Of a stretch of 64,000 nt of DNA, positions 1 to 12,100 are shown piece after piece. Position numbers and translations under genes: made by a program. The stretch spans positions 186,001 through 250,000 of the forward strand of contig NZ_JXDB01000002.1 of NCBI RefSeq assembly GCF_001281265.1, given 5' to 3'. The stretch is from Apilactobacillus kunkeei DSM 12361 = ATCC 700308. GTDB taxonomy: Bacteria > Bacillota > Bacilli > Lactobacillales > Lactobacillaceae. Position 1 is the first letter of the stretch, and every line of letters begins with the position of its first letter. The notes beneath the pieces were generated by a model. It was given only the letters and a program-made list of their open reading frames with translations. It was not told where the DNA came from and did not search any database.

Positions 1-3000
1 ATGCTAACGATAAATCACCTGTATATGCGGTTGCGAACTCACAAGCATTAGCTAAGAAGGATGCAATGGATGCAATTAAAGCAGCCAACACTTCTGCTAA
101 TGGTACTGATCCACAACCAATTACTAGCGACAATGACCCAAGACTTGCAAATACTCCTGCAACTGATAAGGAATCATACAAGAATGCATTTAACGATGCT
201 ATCAAGGGTTACAACGCTGGTAAGAACAATGATTCAAGCGCTACACCAACTAACTCTGATCCAGCTGACCAACAAGCATTTAACGATGCTAAGGTTGCTG
301 GTGAAGCTGCTCGTGGTGCAAATGATGCATTGAACGGTAAGAAGGAAAATGCAGATGTTGCTTCTGATTTAAACAGCACTGATCCAGCTAAAAAGTCATA
401 CGCTCAAGGTGTTACTGATGCTAACAATGGTTACGCACAAGGTCTAAATGACGCAACTCCAATGAGTAGTGACCAATTAGCTAAGAAGACTCCTGCTTTC
501 CAAAAGGCCTACGCTCAAGGACAAGCTGACAAGGCCGGTGTTGATGCTGCTAAGTCACAATCAACTCCAGATGCTAACAACGTGCCAGATAACATCAAGA
601 ATAACCAACAAGCTGCTGACGCATACAAGGGTTACGCTGCTGCCGTTGCTGCAGTGAAAGCTGCAAAGGGTGACGCTACTAAGGCTTACCGTCCAAGTGA
701 CTTTGACTCACAAACCCCAGACTTCAAGGCTGCTTACCAAAAGGCAATCCAAGATGCTGTAGATGCTAACAAGGCTGGTCAAGATTCAATTGCTAACCCA
801 AGTTCAGCTGCTGCTCGTCCAAGTGACCCAGCATTAGCTGCTGTATATGATGCTGCTAAGCACGATACTAACAAGGGTATGGCTGAAGTATTAAGTGGTA
901 AGCAAGGTAATTCAGATTCTTCAAATCAAAACGAACAAGCCGGTATTCAAGCTGGTACCCAACTACAAGCTGCATACCAAGCTGCCGCTAAGGACTTTGC
1001 TGCTGGAATTACTGACCCAACTAATGCAACTCAAAAATTCAGTGATCCTGATCAAGTTCAAGCTTACAAGGATGCATTGGCTGGTATGAAGGATGGTTCA
1101 CAAACACCTGCTTCAGACCAAAATGATCCTAAGAGCAATTCACCAATTTATGCTATTGCTAAACAACAAGCACAAAACGTTCAAAACGCTGTCGCTGCTG
1201 CTCAAGGTAGTCAAAATGTTGCTGACGGTCATCCTAACCAGGATGCTGACCTAGCAAAAGCAACTGGTTACGACAACGATGACAATAAGCCTGACATGAA
1301 TGATGCATACACTGCTGCAGCTAACGCATACAGCGATGCAATCAACCATACAAATGGTGACAATCCTACAGATCAAAGCAAGTACAGTCCTGCTGATCAA
1401 ATGGCTTATGCTCAAGCTTACAAGGCTGCTAAGGATGCTGCTGCTAAGGGATTAACTGACTTTGGTAATGGTAACAAGGATCAACAACCAAATAACCCAG
1501 CTGATAAGGCTGCTTACAACAAGGCTCAAAGTGATGCTCTTGATGGTTTGAATGATGGATTAGCAAACAATGTCGATACTAATAAACAAGGTAACAACCC
1601 TGCATACAAGCAAGGTGTTGACGATGCTGCCGCAATCAAGAAAGCCGCTGAAGATGCCGTAAATGGTACTCCAGATGCTGGTAAGTCAAGCTTAGTTTCA
1701 GATGCTCAAAAGGCTGCTTACGATGCCATCAAACCTGCTGCTGACGCTGGTCAATCTGAATACACAAATAACCCAGATAAGTACGCTGGTAAGACTGGTG
1801 ACGCCTTGAAGACCGCCGCTAACCAAGCAGCACAAGATAAGTATCCAAACGATCCATTGAAGCAAGCTGCATTTGCTCAAGCAATTGAATCTGCTGGTGA
1901 CGCATTTGGTAACGGTGCTAGCGCATTCGGTAATGGTGAACAACAACCAACTGGTATTGCTGCTGCTGGTTACCAAGCTGCTCAACAAGCATACAATGCT
2001 GCAACTGACGGTACTGGTAAACCTGAAAAGGTAAACGGTCACTACCCAACTCCACAAGGTGTTACTCCTTCTGATCAATACGACAAGACATTTGATGCCG
2101 CATACGACAAGTACAAGGCAGCTGTAGATAACGCTGCTCAAGATACTGCTGCAAACGGTGGTACTGCTACTAAGGCTGATGACTCAAATGTTTACAAGAA
2201 CGCTACACCTAAGGAACAAGCTGCTTACAACGATGCTGCTACTAAGGCTGCTAAAGGTATTGCAGATGCTAAGTTAGACGACCCAACCAAGGATGCCCAA
2301 TACGGTACTACCAAGGATGGTAAGTTCGTTCCTAACGATGACACTGCTGCTCAAGCATACGCTGGTGCTAAGGCAGGTTATGCTGACGGTAAGACTGGTG
2401 CTACTAACGAACCAACCAACGTAAGTCCTGCTTACAAGGCTGCTTACGACAAGGCTAATGCAGATGCTAAGGCTGCTGCACATGCTGGTGTTGAAGACTT
2501 TGCACAAGGTTTACCTGCAGCTAAACCAACTGAAGATTCTCAAGCTGCTAGTGATGCTCACAGCAATGGTTTCAACCAAGCTGCTGCTGGTTACCAAGCT
2601 GCTATTAATAACCCATCAGGTGACTTCTCAAGTAACCCAGATGCAAGTTACCAAAAGGGTGTTGATATGGCTAAGGCTGCTGCCGCTGCTCGTGACAACG
2701 TTCTAAACAATGGTGACAACGCTCAACCTACTCAAGGTGAAACATCAACTGATCCAGATGTACAAGGAGCCGCTAAAGCTGCTGCTGCTGCCGCTAAGGC
2801 TGCATTAGCAGATGGTAAGAATGGTTTAGATAAGGTTACAAATACTGATCAAGTTCCTGATGAATTCAAACCATATGCTAAAATTTATGCGGATGCCTAC
2901 GCAACCGTTCAAGATGCTGCTACAAAGGCTGCTCAAAATGGTGCTTTAAACTTTGCTTCAGATGGTAAAGAAGGTAGTCATAACACTGATAATAACGATA

Positions 3001-5912
3001 AGTCAGTTGATGCTGTTGCTAACCAAAAAGGTTACGATGACGCTAATAAAGGTTACCAAGCTGCACAATCTAACCCAGATGAAGCTGCAAGTTCAAATTC
3101 AGGTTCTGTAAATGAAGATGAAGCTGCCAAGGGTGCTGCCGCCGCATTTAACGATGTTGCCGGTAAGGACAATGCTAAGCCAGGAGATCATGCAACTTCT
3201 GATAACAACCCTGTATACAAAGCTGCTTACCAAAAGGCATTAGCTGAAGGTAAGGAAAATGCTTCTGATGGTGCTGAAGCATTGTTCAACAATAACCCTA
3301 ATAACTCAACTGCAAACGCTTCAACATTAGCTAAGCCAAACGCAACTACTGCTGCAGATAAGGCATTTAACAAGGGTCTAGAAAATGCTAAGAACGCTCT
3401 AGCTGATGCTCAAGCAAACGATCCTTCTAAGGATGCTCAATACGCTGGTAACAATGCTGATACAGATGCTGGTAACGTATACCACGCAACTCAAGATGCA
3501 TACAACGCTGTATTGAATGGTCAACAACCATTAACAGCAAGTCAACTAGCTTCTAAGGATCCTGTATATGCTGCCGCATACAAGAACGCATTATCACATG
3601 CTCAAACTGCTTCAACTAATGGTGCTACTGACACTAACGATAACGGTTCATCATATGATCCAAATGTTTTTGCTAAAGCTGTTTACGAAAAGGCAAGAAC
3701 TGACGCAAACAAGGCATATAACGATGCTCTTGCAAACAAGGATCCAGAATTAAAGGATCACAATGGTATTGATAAGGGTTCAGTTGCTTACCAAGCCACT
3801 CAAAACGCTATCAATGACTACTTGAAGAACAACGGTAATGCTAAGGAGGATCCAACCGCTGCAGGCATGGATCCAGCTAATGCTCAAGCTTACAAAGCTT
3901 ACTATGAAAAAGCTAAGGCTGCAGTTGCCCAAGCTGCAACTGATGGTGTTAATGCTTACCTTGGGGGTAAAGCTATTGACGACGTTCCATCTGTTGAAGG
4001 TGACAATACTGGTTTAGGTCAAGTTGCTAAGGAAGCTGCAGAACGTGCTGAAAAGGGTCATGAAGATGCTGTTAACAACGATGGTCGTGTCAGCGATGCT
4101 AACCAACCAATCGCAACAGACCCATCTTACCTAACTGGTTTGAAGGGTGCCCAAGATGCTGCTAAAGGTGTTGCAGAAGCTAAGGCTGACGCAACTAAAC
4201 AACCTGATGTAGCTGCTCCTCAAGCTGAAAAGGACGGATTCAACGGTACTGTCGATGGATACAACAAGGCTGCAACTGATGGAAGTATCAAGCCTCAAGA
4301 TATCGATGCATATATCGCTGCTAACCTAGGTAACAAGTCAATTGCTTACCGTGACGCCTTCAAGAACGCATACCTAGATGGTCTAAAAGTTGCTAAGGCT
4401 GGTGCTGACGCTGCAAACGCAAACGAACCAGACGCAACTAACGGTCAAAATGGTGCAGCTCAAAAGGCTCAATCACAAGGTTACAAGGATGCAACTAACG
4501 CATTCCTAGACAAGCTACATGGTGTCGACGACAAGGACGCAACTTCAAATACTCCATCTTCTGTTGCTGGACGTCAAAGAGCTAGCCAATATCTACTAGC
4601 CCTACAAGATGTTGCTGAAGGTCATCCAAATACTGGTAGCACTGATCCTGATTACCAAAAGGGACTAGCTACTGCTCAAGCTGCTGTTGCTCAAGCTGTT
4701 GCTGATGCAAAGGCTAACAAGCAATTACCAGCTGACCTAAGTCAAATCCCAGTTCCAGATGGTTCAGACCCCGTTGCTTACCGTGATGCTTACGCTGGAA
4801 TTCTAAGTGGTTTCTACAACGGTTACAACAGTAAGTCAACTGATTCTGGTTCAACTGATGCTTACTACAACATCGCATTTGGTATCGGATATGCTAAGGG
4901 TAAAGCAAGTATCCCAACTGATACTTCAGCTCCTAGCGACTTCTTGAACAACAGAAAGATGCCAACAATCACAGATCCAGCTGTTGCTAAGGCATACAAG
5001 CAACAATATGACGAAGCTAAGTCTGGTTTCTATGATGCTCTTTACAAGAGAGGTTCTAAGTCAAATAATGCATACTACAAGGCAAGTTACAAGCTTGCTC
5101 AAGATGGTTTAGCTGGTATGAAACTAGCTGCTAAGGGTGATACCAAGGCCAACCGTGATCTTCTAAAGACCAAGGACGCTTCATTCGTCAATGGTTACAA
5201 CGGTTACCTAAAGGGTGTCGCTGCTGCTAAGAGAACTCTTAAGAAGAACAAGAAGCTTTCTGCTAAGGATCTTCTAAACAAGGATAAGCTATACAGCTAC
5301 ACCTTCAAGGAAGGTTTGAAACATGAAATCAGGATTCAAAGAAAGCATGGTAAGAAGTTCGGAACTAGAAGAGCGCTAGAACGCTTCGCAATTCCTAAGA
5401 ACATCTACACTCATCATTCTGAAAGCTATGCTCGCACATACGTTGCAACATACAAGAAGGAAATGAAGAGACACATGCCAAGATACATCTACAATGTAGG
5501 TACTATCTTTACGCATAACCATGTTAAATTCACTCGTCATACTCGAATCAGAAAATATGCTTACTCAGCAAGATACAATTCAACTGTATTCAGAGTAGTC
5601 GGCGTGAAGTACTACAAGAACCGTATCCCAAGATACCGTTTAAGCAATGGCGCTGTAGTAACTGCAAGTCAAGCAGTACAAAACGCTTACTACAAGAAAC
5701 ACTTTAAGAAGTATCGTGTAATCAAGCCTACGGGTGTGTTGATCCATACTGGTAAGACTTTCACTAAACGTAATTCAGTAAGAAGATTGTACAGAGGAGA
5801 AGTATTCCATGTACGTAAAGTGGTTAAATTCCATGGTATTACTCGTCTATACGTTGGTAAGAGTGCTTACATTACTTCTAACAAGACATTTGTCAAAGCA
5901 ATTATCAAATAA
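1..5912 (+). CDS. Giant secreted repeat protein, 3' part only (Ala/Tyr-rich stalk, basic wall-binding C-terminus)
   Basis: The reading frame is open from the first bases of the window (codons start at base 3), so the gene begins upstream; the first ATG, at 66, sits inside the repeats and has no ribosome site. At least 1,969 residues are visible. Bases 3 to about 5100 encode degenerate Ala/Asp/Gly/Tyr-rich repeats with AY, GY and GAAAAFNDV-like motifs, probably helical. From about 4745 to the stop the protein aligns by eye with the end of the next gene, sharing an IPVPDG-x-DP-x-AYR motif and the step into a Lys/Arg/Tyr-rich tail. The last about 150 residues hold two SLAP/DUF5776-like modules, the second ending GITRLYVG...YITSNKTFV. 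There is no LPXTG motif or C-terminal membrane helix, so I infer non-covalent wall attachment. No enzymatic motif was seen. Probably an adhesin or surface-coat protein paralogous to gene 2. Confidence 0.85.
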   Translation, partial: ANDKSPVYAVANSQALAKKDAMDAIKAANTSANGTDPQPITSDNDPRLANTPATDKESYKNAFNDAIKGYNAGKNNDSSATPTNSDPADQQAFNDAKVAGEAARGANDALNGKKENADVASDLNSTDPAKKSYAQGVTDANNGYAQGLNDATPMSSDQLAKKTPAFQKAYAQGQADKAGVDAAKSQSTPDANNVPDNIKNNQQAADAYKGYAAAVAAVKAAKGDATKAYRPSDFDSQTPDFKAAYQKAIQDAVDANKAGQDSIANPSSAAARPSDPALAAVYDAAKHDTNKGMAEVLSGKQGNSDSSNQNEQAGIQAGTQLQAAYQAAAKDFAAGITDPTNATQKFSDPDQVQAYKDALAGMKDGSQTPASDQNDPKSNSPIYAIAKQQAQNVQNAVAAAQGSQNVADGHPNQDADLAKATGYDNDDNKPDMNDAYTAAANAYSDAINHTNGDNPTDQSKYSPADQMAYAQAYKAAKDAAAKGLTDFGNGNKDQQPNNPADKAAYNKAQSDALDGLNDGLANNVDTNKQGNNPAYKQGVDDAAAIKKAAEDAVNGTPDAGKSSLVSDAQKAAYDAIKPAADAGQSEYTNNPDKYAGKTGDALKTAANQAAQDKYPNDPLKQAAFAQAIESAGDAFGNGASAFGNGEQQPTGIAAAGYQAAQQAYNAATDGTGKPEKVNGHYPTPQGVTPSDQYDKTFDAAYDKYKAAVDNAAQDTAANGGTATKADDSNVYKNATPKEQAAYNDAATKAAKGIADAKLDDPTKDAQYGTTKDGKFVPNDDTAAQAYAGAKAGYADGKTGATNEPTNVSPAYKAAYDKANADAKAAAHAGVEDFAQGLPAAKPTEDSQAASDAHSNGFNQAAAGYQAAINNPSGDFSSNPDASYQKGVDMAKAAAAARDNVLNNGDNAQPTQGETSTDPDVQGAAKAAAAAAKAALADGKNGLDKVTNTDQVPDEFKPYAKIYADAYATVQDAATKAAQNGALNFASDGKEGSHNTDNNDKSVDAVANQKGYDDANKGYQAAQSNPDEAASSNSGSVNEDEAAKGAAAAFNDVAGKDNAKPGDHATSDNNPVYKAAYQKALAEGKENASDGAEALFNNNPNNSTANASTLAKPNATTAADKAFNKGLENAKNALADAQANDPSKDAQYAGNNADTDAGNVYHATQDAYNAVLNGQQPLTASQLASKDPVYAAAYKNALSHAQTASTNGATDTNDNGSSYDPNVFAKAVYEKARTDANKAYNDALANKDPELKDHNGIDKGSVAYQATQNAINDYLKNNGNAKEDPTAAGMDPANAQAYKAYYEKAKAAVAQAATDGVNAYLGGKAIDDVPSVEGDNTGLGQVAKEAAERAEKGHEDAVNNDGRVSDANQPIATDPSYLTGLKGAQDAAKGVAEAKADATKQPDVAAPQAEKDGFNGTVDGYNKAATDGSIKPQDIDAYIAANLGNKSIAYRDAFKNAYLDGLKVAKAGADAANANEPDATNGQNGAAQKAQSQGYKDATNAFLDKLHGVDDKDATSNTPSSVAGRQRASQYLLALQDVAEGHPNTGSTDPDYQKGLATAQAAVAQAVADAKANKQLPADLSQIPVPDGSDPVAYRDAYAGILSGFYNGYNSKSTDSGSTDAYYNIAFGIGYAKGKASIPTDTSAPSDFLNNRKMPTITDPAVAKAYKQQYDEAKSGFYDALYKRGSKSNNAYYKASYKLAQDGLAGMKLAAKGDTKANRDLLKTKDASFVNGYNGYLKGVAAAKRTLKKNKKLSAKDLLNKDKLYSYTFKEGLKHEIRIQRKHGKKFGTRRALERFAIPKNIYTHHSESYARTYVATYKKEMKRHMPRYIYNVGTIFTHNHVKFTRHTRIRKYAYSARYNSTVFRVVGVKYYKNRIPRYRLSNGAVVTASQAVQNAYYKKHFKKYRVIKPTGVLIHTGKTFTKRNSVRRLYRGEVFHVRKVVKFHGITRLYVGKSAYITSNKTFVKAIIK

Positions 5913-5920
5913 TTGCTAAT

Positions 5921-5957
5921 AAAAAGAGCTACTGGATAATTTCAGTGGCTCTTTTTT
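5921..5957 (+). terminator. Intrinsic terminator of giant gene 1
   Basis: Eight bases after the stop codon lies a hairpin with arms AGAGCTACTG and CAGTGGCTCT (one G-T pair) around an AT-rich loop. It is preceded by an A run and followed by six T residues. It separates gene 1 from gene 2, so they are probably not one transcript. Confidence 0.85.
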
Positions 5958-5986
5958 ATATACTCATATTAAAAAGGAGAATAAAG

Positions 5987-6003
5987 TTTAAGATTTTTTT
6001 AAA
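5987..6003 (+). promoter_or_regulatory. TTTAAG-N5-TTTAAA direct repeat upstream of giant gene 2
   Basis: TTTAAG at 5987 and TTTAAA at 5998 are spaced 11 bp, one helical turn, about 120 bp before the start codon. A similar arrangement lies upstream of gene 3. The form resembles operators of OmpR-family response regulators such as streptococcal CiaR (TTTAAG-N5-TTTAAG). The region is very AT-rich, so chance is a real alternative. A possible -10 (TATAAA, 6090-6095) lies nearer the gene, without a convincing -35. Confidence 0.25.
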
Positions 6004-6103
6004 AATAAGTTTATTAAGCTTTTTTGATGAATAATAGAGTAGAATAGTGTTAAATTAAGATTAGAGTAATTAGACACTTTGTATAGTTATATAAAATCGT
6101 GAC

Positions 6104-6111
6104 AAAAGGGG
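6104..6111 (+). promoter_or_regulatory. Ribosome binding site that fixes the start of gene 2
   Basis: AAAAGGGG lies eight bases before the ATG at 6120. A GTG at 6099 in the same frame precedes this site and would add seven residues with no counterpart in the paralogs, so 6120 is the start. Confidence 0.8.
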
Positions 6112-6119
6112 CGATATGT

Positions 6120-9100
6120 ATGCAATATAACAAAAATCAATTCATAAAATCTAACGATAAAAAGATCATGAAAAAGGTAAAGAAACAATGGGTAGTAGTA
6201 TCTATTGCGACTTTGTCTGTTTTGGGTGCATCAGCATATGGCATGAATAGTATTTCTGCTAAAGCTGATGACAATACACAACAAGTGGTGCAATCACCTA
6301 ATAACATTTCTAATGATTCAGGGGATAAGTCTACCCAAAATAAGGATAATTCTAATAATGATCAACAATCTGATGATAATCAATTAAGTTACCGTGATGG
6401 AGATAATTCATCATCAAGTAATGTTGATAATACTGATAACTCAGCACAATTTAGCCAACAAATTAATCAAGGTGCTAATGATGCATACAATAAAAAGGGC
6501 GATAATTCAATTAATTATAGTGGCCAAGCAAAAGATTATTACCAAGCTGGATATGCTGGGGCTATTAGCGCAATGAATGCATACAACACCGATACTAAGG
6601 GTCAAGGTACAGGTACGCAAGATACAACATACTATGGTAATACACCAAATAAACCACAGGGTTACACTGGTAACACCTCAGATGGTGCTAAAGGTGACAG
6701 TGGTGGTGTTAACAATACTACTAATCAGGATACTGGATCTGGCAATAATACATCATCTACCAATTTACCAACTGATGGAACTCCCATTAACTATGGAACC
6801 CCAAGTAATCCTAACCAGGGTGGTGCAGATGATACCAAGTCAGGATATGCTTCTTCTCAAAAGTATCAAGACACTCTTTTGGGTAGATTAAATAGTGTTA
6901 ACAACCATAGTGTGCAATTTACTAATGGATTTACTATTAATGTTCCAGCCGCTAACGATGTTTTAATTACCAATGACAGGAACAAGTACGCCCAAAAAGC
7001 AGGATTAGCTACTGCTTTTGATCAAGGGGTGAACTACGCTTTAACCCAACAAGGTTATGCTGATGCTGAGGCCGGTAAGTGGACTGGTGTCAGAGGAGAT
7101 GGGACTACTACGTCATATGACTTCTATGATAATGGTAGTACGGATTTACACACATCTAAAAATCCATATGACTTGGCATATATTGGTGCTAAGGATGCTA
7201 TTAATGCACAATATGATGGCAGTAATAACTACCTAAAGAATAACTTGCCAAGGGCAATCACTTCATCTCAATATGGTTCAGCATATGTAACTGGTTACAA
7301 TGATGTTGTTTCAAACATTAACCAAGGAGTAGCTTATGTTACTAATTCAAACCAATTTATTGCGGTAATGACAAATGGAAAAGCTAGTTATTCATCTGGT
7401 GGTAGTACTCCTGGAAACGTTACTACCGTTAAATTAGCTGCCGATGTTGATTTTACGGGTGCTCCATTCGTAGGTGAATCTAATAACATTTACACAGGTA
7501 ATAACGGTCCATTCACTGTTGACGGTCAATTCCATATGTTGGATATGCATGGTGTTAGTTATAAAATCACTAACGCAAGCCAAATTAATTTACAAAACTT
7601 CCAAGCATTGTATGGATATAATTTCTATGGGCCTTTTGCCCCTGTAAATAGTTCTCAAACGCTTCACTATAAGAACTTAAATTATATTGGGTCTCAATTA
7701 TTAAGTGCTACTAGCAATGACACATATTTTGCTGGTAATGTTAACGTGCTAGTACCACAAGATTTAGTGACTCCAACTTATTATTCGCCTTTTACAGGAT
7801 CTAATGGTGTAGCAGTAGAAGGTGGCGGAAATCAAGAAAACCTTGAAATTAACAACTTTATCCTCGAACCAAATGCTAACTATTTCGGTACTGTTGCAAG
7901 ATCAATTGGTGCTACTATAATTAACGCAAACGGGAACGTTACCTTAGGACAAGGTTCTAAGATGACTTTAATTCCACGAGGCCAAAATAATGGTAATAGT
8001 ACTTTTGATGGTGGAGACTGGGGTATCTATTTCTCCGGTGGAGGTCAATTAAATGTTAATAAAGATGCCACTTTGAATATTATTCCAAGTTATTCACAAT
8101 ATGGTGGTAGTAATTTCGCCGGTGGGGGTATCTCAACAGCTGCACCTACAACAATTAATGTTAATGGTGGTGCCATTAATTATATTGTTGATTCCATGCA
8201 ACCAAACATCTATAACCAAGTACTTGATTTTAAGTCTCGTACAGTAGTTAATGTCTTAAATGGTGGATTAATCCAAATTAAGTTAACTAATAACCCTGGT
8301 CAAGCACCTTCGTACAACGGTATTATCAACTTTGCTGCTGGTGGAGGAATGAATGTTGGAAACCGTGGTAATTTAATCGTTGAAACCGATAGTACTGGTC
8401 AAAAAATGACACCATTCTTTGGTACTCTAAACATCAATAACGTTGGTGCGAGTCATGTTGTTTTAGCAAAGAACCCTAATACAGGTTCATTTAGTAATAA
8501 CGCAATTAGTGCATATACAGTTTCTGTAGATAATAAATTATTCTATTATTTCAACTTACCTTCTGGTTCTACTAACTATACAGGTATTGATAGCACTGGT
8601 AAAAGTGTCTCTGGAAAAATTACAGACCCTAATAGACTTGAAATTGGGGATGTTCCCTCAGTTTCGTTTGTTGGTCCTATTAGTAAAACCATTAATAGTG
8701 ATGGAACTGGCACGGTGACCGCTTACGCTAAAGTTGCAAAATATGACCCATCAAATGGTCCAATCTATGTTGGTGTCTACACTGGCTTTAGTTCTTCGGT
8801 TGTAACAGTACCAAATAGAATGCTTAATAATCCAAGTAGTGGATCTACCATTACTAATGGTAATGCTCCTGCTGATCCAAATAGTTATTCAGATACTAAG
8901 GCACTACCTTCTAATTATCAAGATGGACAAGTTGTTCCTATTACATTTACTATTCCTAAATCATTGGTAAATAATCCATTTACTGGAATTAGACTTACTT
9001 ATGGAATTAGTACTGTTACACAAACCACCGATGGTAAGACCTATACAAATGTTACCGAAGGGTATAACAAGGGATCTAACGGTAAAGTTCAATATGATAG

Positions 9101-12100
9101 TAATGGAACTATGCAAACCGACCAAGGTAGTGTGGCTCAAATGAATCAAGGTATTGTTGATGGAATAAATGATTCTATCAATGGAAATGGAAACGCTAAG
9201 GCAGCACAAAGCTTTAACGTACAGACCAGTCCTGACTACTTAGGTGGATATGATAGTGCTGTAGCCGGTTACAAGGCTTTTAATCCATCTAATCCAGATG
9301 CAGACTATACTCAATTAAGTAGTTATAATAACTCATCTAATCCAGCAGCGTTCATTAGAGGATATCAAGAAGCTTCATATCGTGCTGGTCTTAACGATTC
9401 AAGAAATCAAAAAGATTTTTCTAAATATACTAATGCTAGCTATCAACAAGGAGCTACTGATTACATTTATACACTTTCGGGTCAAAATAAAAAAACATCT
9501 TTTGATCCTAAAAAAGATTTGAATTTAGATGGATTTCCTGCCATCGGTATTCAAATTGGTCTTGCTGATAAAAATGCTATTGAGGCATTTAAGAAAGATG
9601 AAAAAGCTGGTACTTCCTTTACTATCGGTAGTTTTAACGGTGACGGATGGAACAGTATTAAAAATGATCCGAATGCAGCTGCAGCATATTTATCAGCTGT
9701 AATTGGTTTCAATAATGCAATCACTATGCCGGATTCTACTGCTGATAATCCGGATGCTAATTCTAATCGTCCAGAGACTAATGGTTTCCTAATCGGTAAA
9801 TCATTAGTTAATGGTGCTAAGTCTAAGACTTTACCACCATTGCAACCATCATCTGATATTCCAATTCCTCCAGCAGGAATTGCAGGATATTACTCAGCAC
9901 AAGCAGGTTTTGCTGCCGTTCATGCTGCGGTGGATGCTGTATCTGGTAAAGATGTTACCAAGATTAAGGAATCTCAATATAGTGATCCAAGTCAATTGAG
10001 TGGAACTACTCAAAAGAACCCGGATGGGTCTAATATTGACCAAATGGTTTATAAACAAGCTAAGTATGGTGCATATCAAGCACTTTTAGGTAAACCAGAA
10101 ACGGGTCTGAACCAACTTCAGTTGGCCGGTTATGTTAATACGATAGGACCAATTGCAAGTGCCAACGGAATTAGTGATTTTAAGAATGGCTTACCACAAG
10201 CATATGCACAGAATGATAATTCTATTCGTGCAACTGCATACCGCAGTGCATATAACCAAGCGCAATCTGCATTTACTAAAGGGCAACAAGATGGTCTTGC
10301 TGCTGTTTTAGCGAACGCTAATGCTAGTCATACTGCCAGTGATAGTGCCGCTAATCAAAGTGGAGAAGCTAGTTCATATAAGATTGGTTATCAAGCAGCA
10401 GTGGATGGATATAAAGATGGTTCTGCAGGAACCAATCCATCAACAACTAATAAGGACAACAGCCAACCAGCCAGTTACAATTCTGGCTATCAATATGGTA
10501 TGAATGAAGGACGTCGTACAGCTGGTGCCAATGACTATGTAGCTAAGTCAATTAATTCTAGTATGCAAACTAGTGATGCTAAGTACGCTGATGGTATTGC
10601 AGCAGCTACACAAGGTTTCAATGATGCATACAACCAAGCACAAGTTATACAAAATCCAACTACGACAAGTACTGATCACTCGTACGTAATTGGTTTTAAT
10701 GCTGGTATTCAAAAGTATGCAGCAGACGTTCAAGCTCAAAAGGATGCTCAAGGATACATTGATGGTGCTAATGCATTCATTAATAATAAACAATTAACGC
10801 TTCCTTCTGGACAAACAGCTGCTTATCAAAATAATTACTCAACAGGATTTAAATCTGCTCAGGTGGGATTAGCGCTTGCATTAAATAATTTAGGTAGCAA
10901 TAATCAAAATCTGGGTATTGAGGACTATGGTAATTATACTGCTGATGTATCAGGAGCTAAGTCTATTGGTTACTATGCATTCAATGCTCCTAATACAGGT
11001 GCAAAACAAGCCTTTTTAGTCCTAGATGCACAAGGTCAAAATATTTCTTCACAAAATAATCCAACAGTTGCATATGGAGCTGCCGTAGATGCATTCTACG
11101 GTTCTTTGGCAAACCTTCAACATGCCACATATAATGCTACAAATGATACAACCGCGCCACTTTATACAGCATTACGTCAATTTATTGATAATCGCGGTAG
11201 TAAAGAATATTCAGATGGGTACAATGCTTATCTTAAAGGTAATGCTACACCAACTAATGGATTCGGTATTGCTGGATATAATGATGCGAGTGATGGTTTT
11301 AATCAAAAATCTGCACAAAATGGTGCCAATGTTAATTCTGATGGGTACAAAGCAGGTTTGAAACAATATCAAAATTATCAAGCAGGGGTAAGCGCTGCTA
11401 ATAATGATGCAAGTACAGAACCATCAAACGTTAAAAATAGCCAAGATGCTGATGATGCATTTAATGCGACTATTCAAGGATACAGTGACGGTGCATACAA
11501 CCCTAAGTCACAACAACAAACTACTACTCTTACTAATAAGAGCAAGATTTATAAACTGGCCTACAACCAAGCATTAACCATTGGTCAACAACTTGGTAAC
11601 CAAGCCTATAATGACTTAGTTTATGGCAAAGTTACTGCGTCAACCACGCCACAAGATAAAGGTGGGAAAACCTTAGTATACTATGCTGTTATTAACGCCA
11701 TTATTCAAGGTTTCAACGATGGTCTTGGAGGAACAGATAAGAATTATTCTCCTCAATATGAAAATGGTTATCAATTAGGTCAAATCACTTACCAATCAGC
11801 GATTAACACAGCTGCTAGTCTTTCAACAGCTTCCCGTGTTAACAATGATAAAAATTTACCAACTAGCACTTATGCCTCTAACGATGCCAATAATGCTGTT
11901 ATTGATGCATACAACGATATGTTACGTGGAACAGGCCAAAACCAAAGTGATTTGGATAAAGATAGTCTTGTCTATAACACCTTCTACAATATATTGTTTA
12001 GCCAACTACAAACTGAATATAACAATGGTCAAAATGATTTCAATAATCAGACCACTTATACTGGTAGTTTTAAATATGATCATACTCCAGCATATAGTGA

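Noticed and set aside
66-68. ATG as the start of the first giant gene
   Set aside because: The frame is open upstream to the window edge with the same kind of repeat sequence, and there is no ribosome site or signal peptide.
6099-6119. GTG start for gene 2, adding seven residues
   Set aside because: The ribosome site AAAAGGGG lies downstream of it, and paralogs begin at the residue matching ATG 6120.
7290-8720. Active pectate lyase in the tip of gene 2 (and 32520-33830 of gene 3)
   Set aside because: Only a beta-helix-like Gly/Asn pattern is visible. I could not point to catalytic Arg or Ca-binding Asp motifs, so an adhesive fold is the safer reading.
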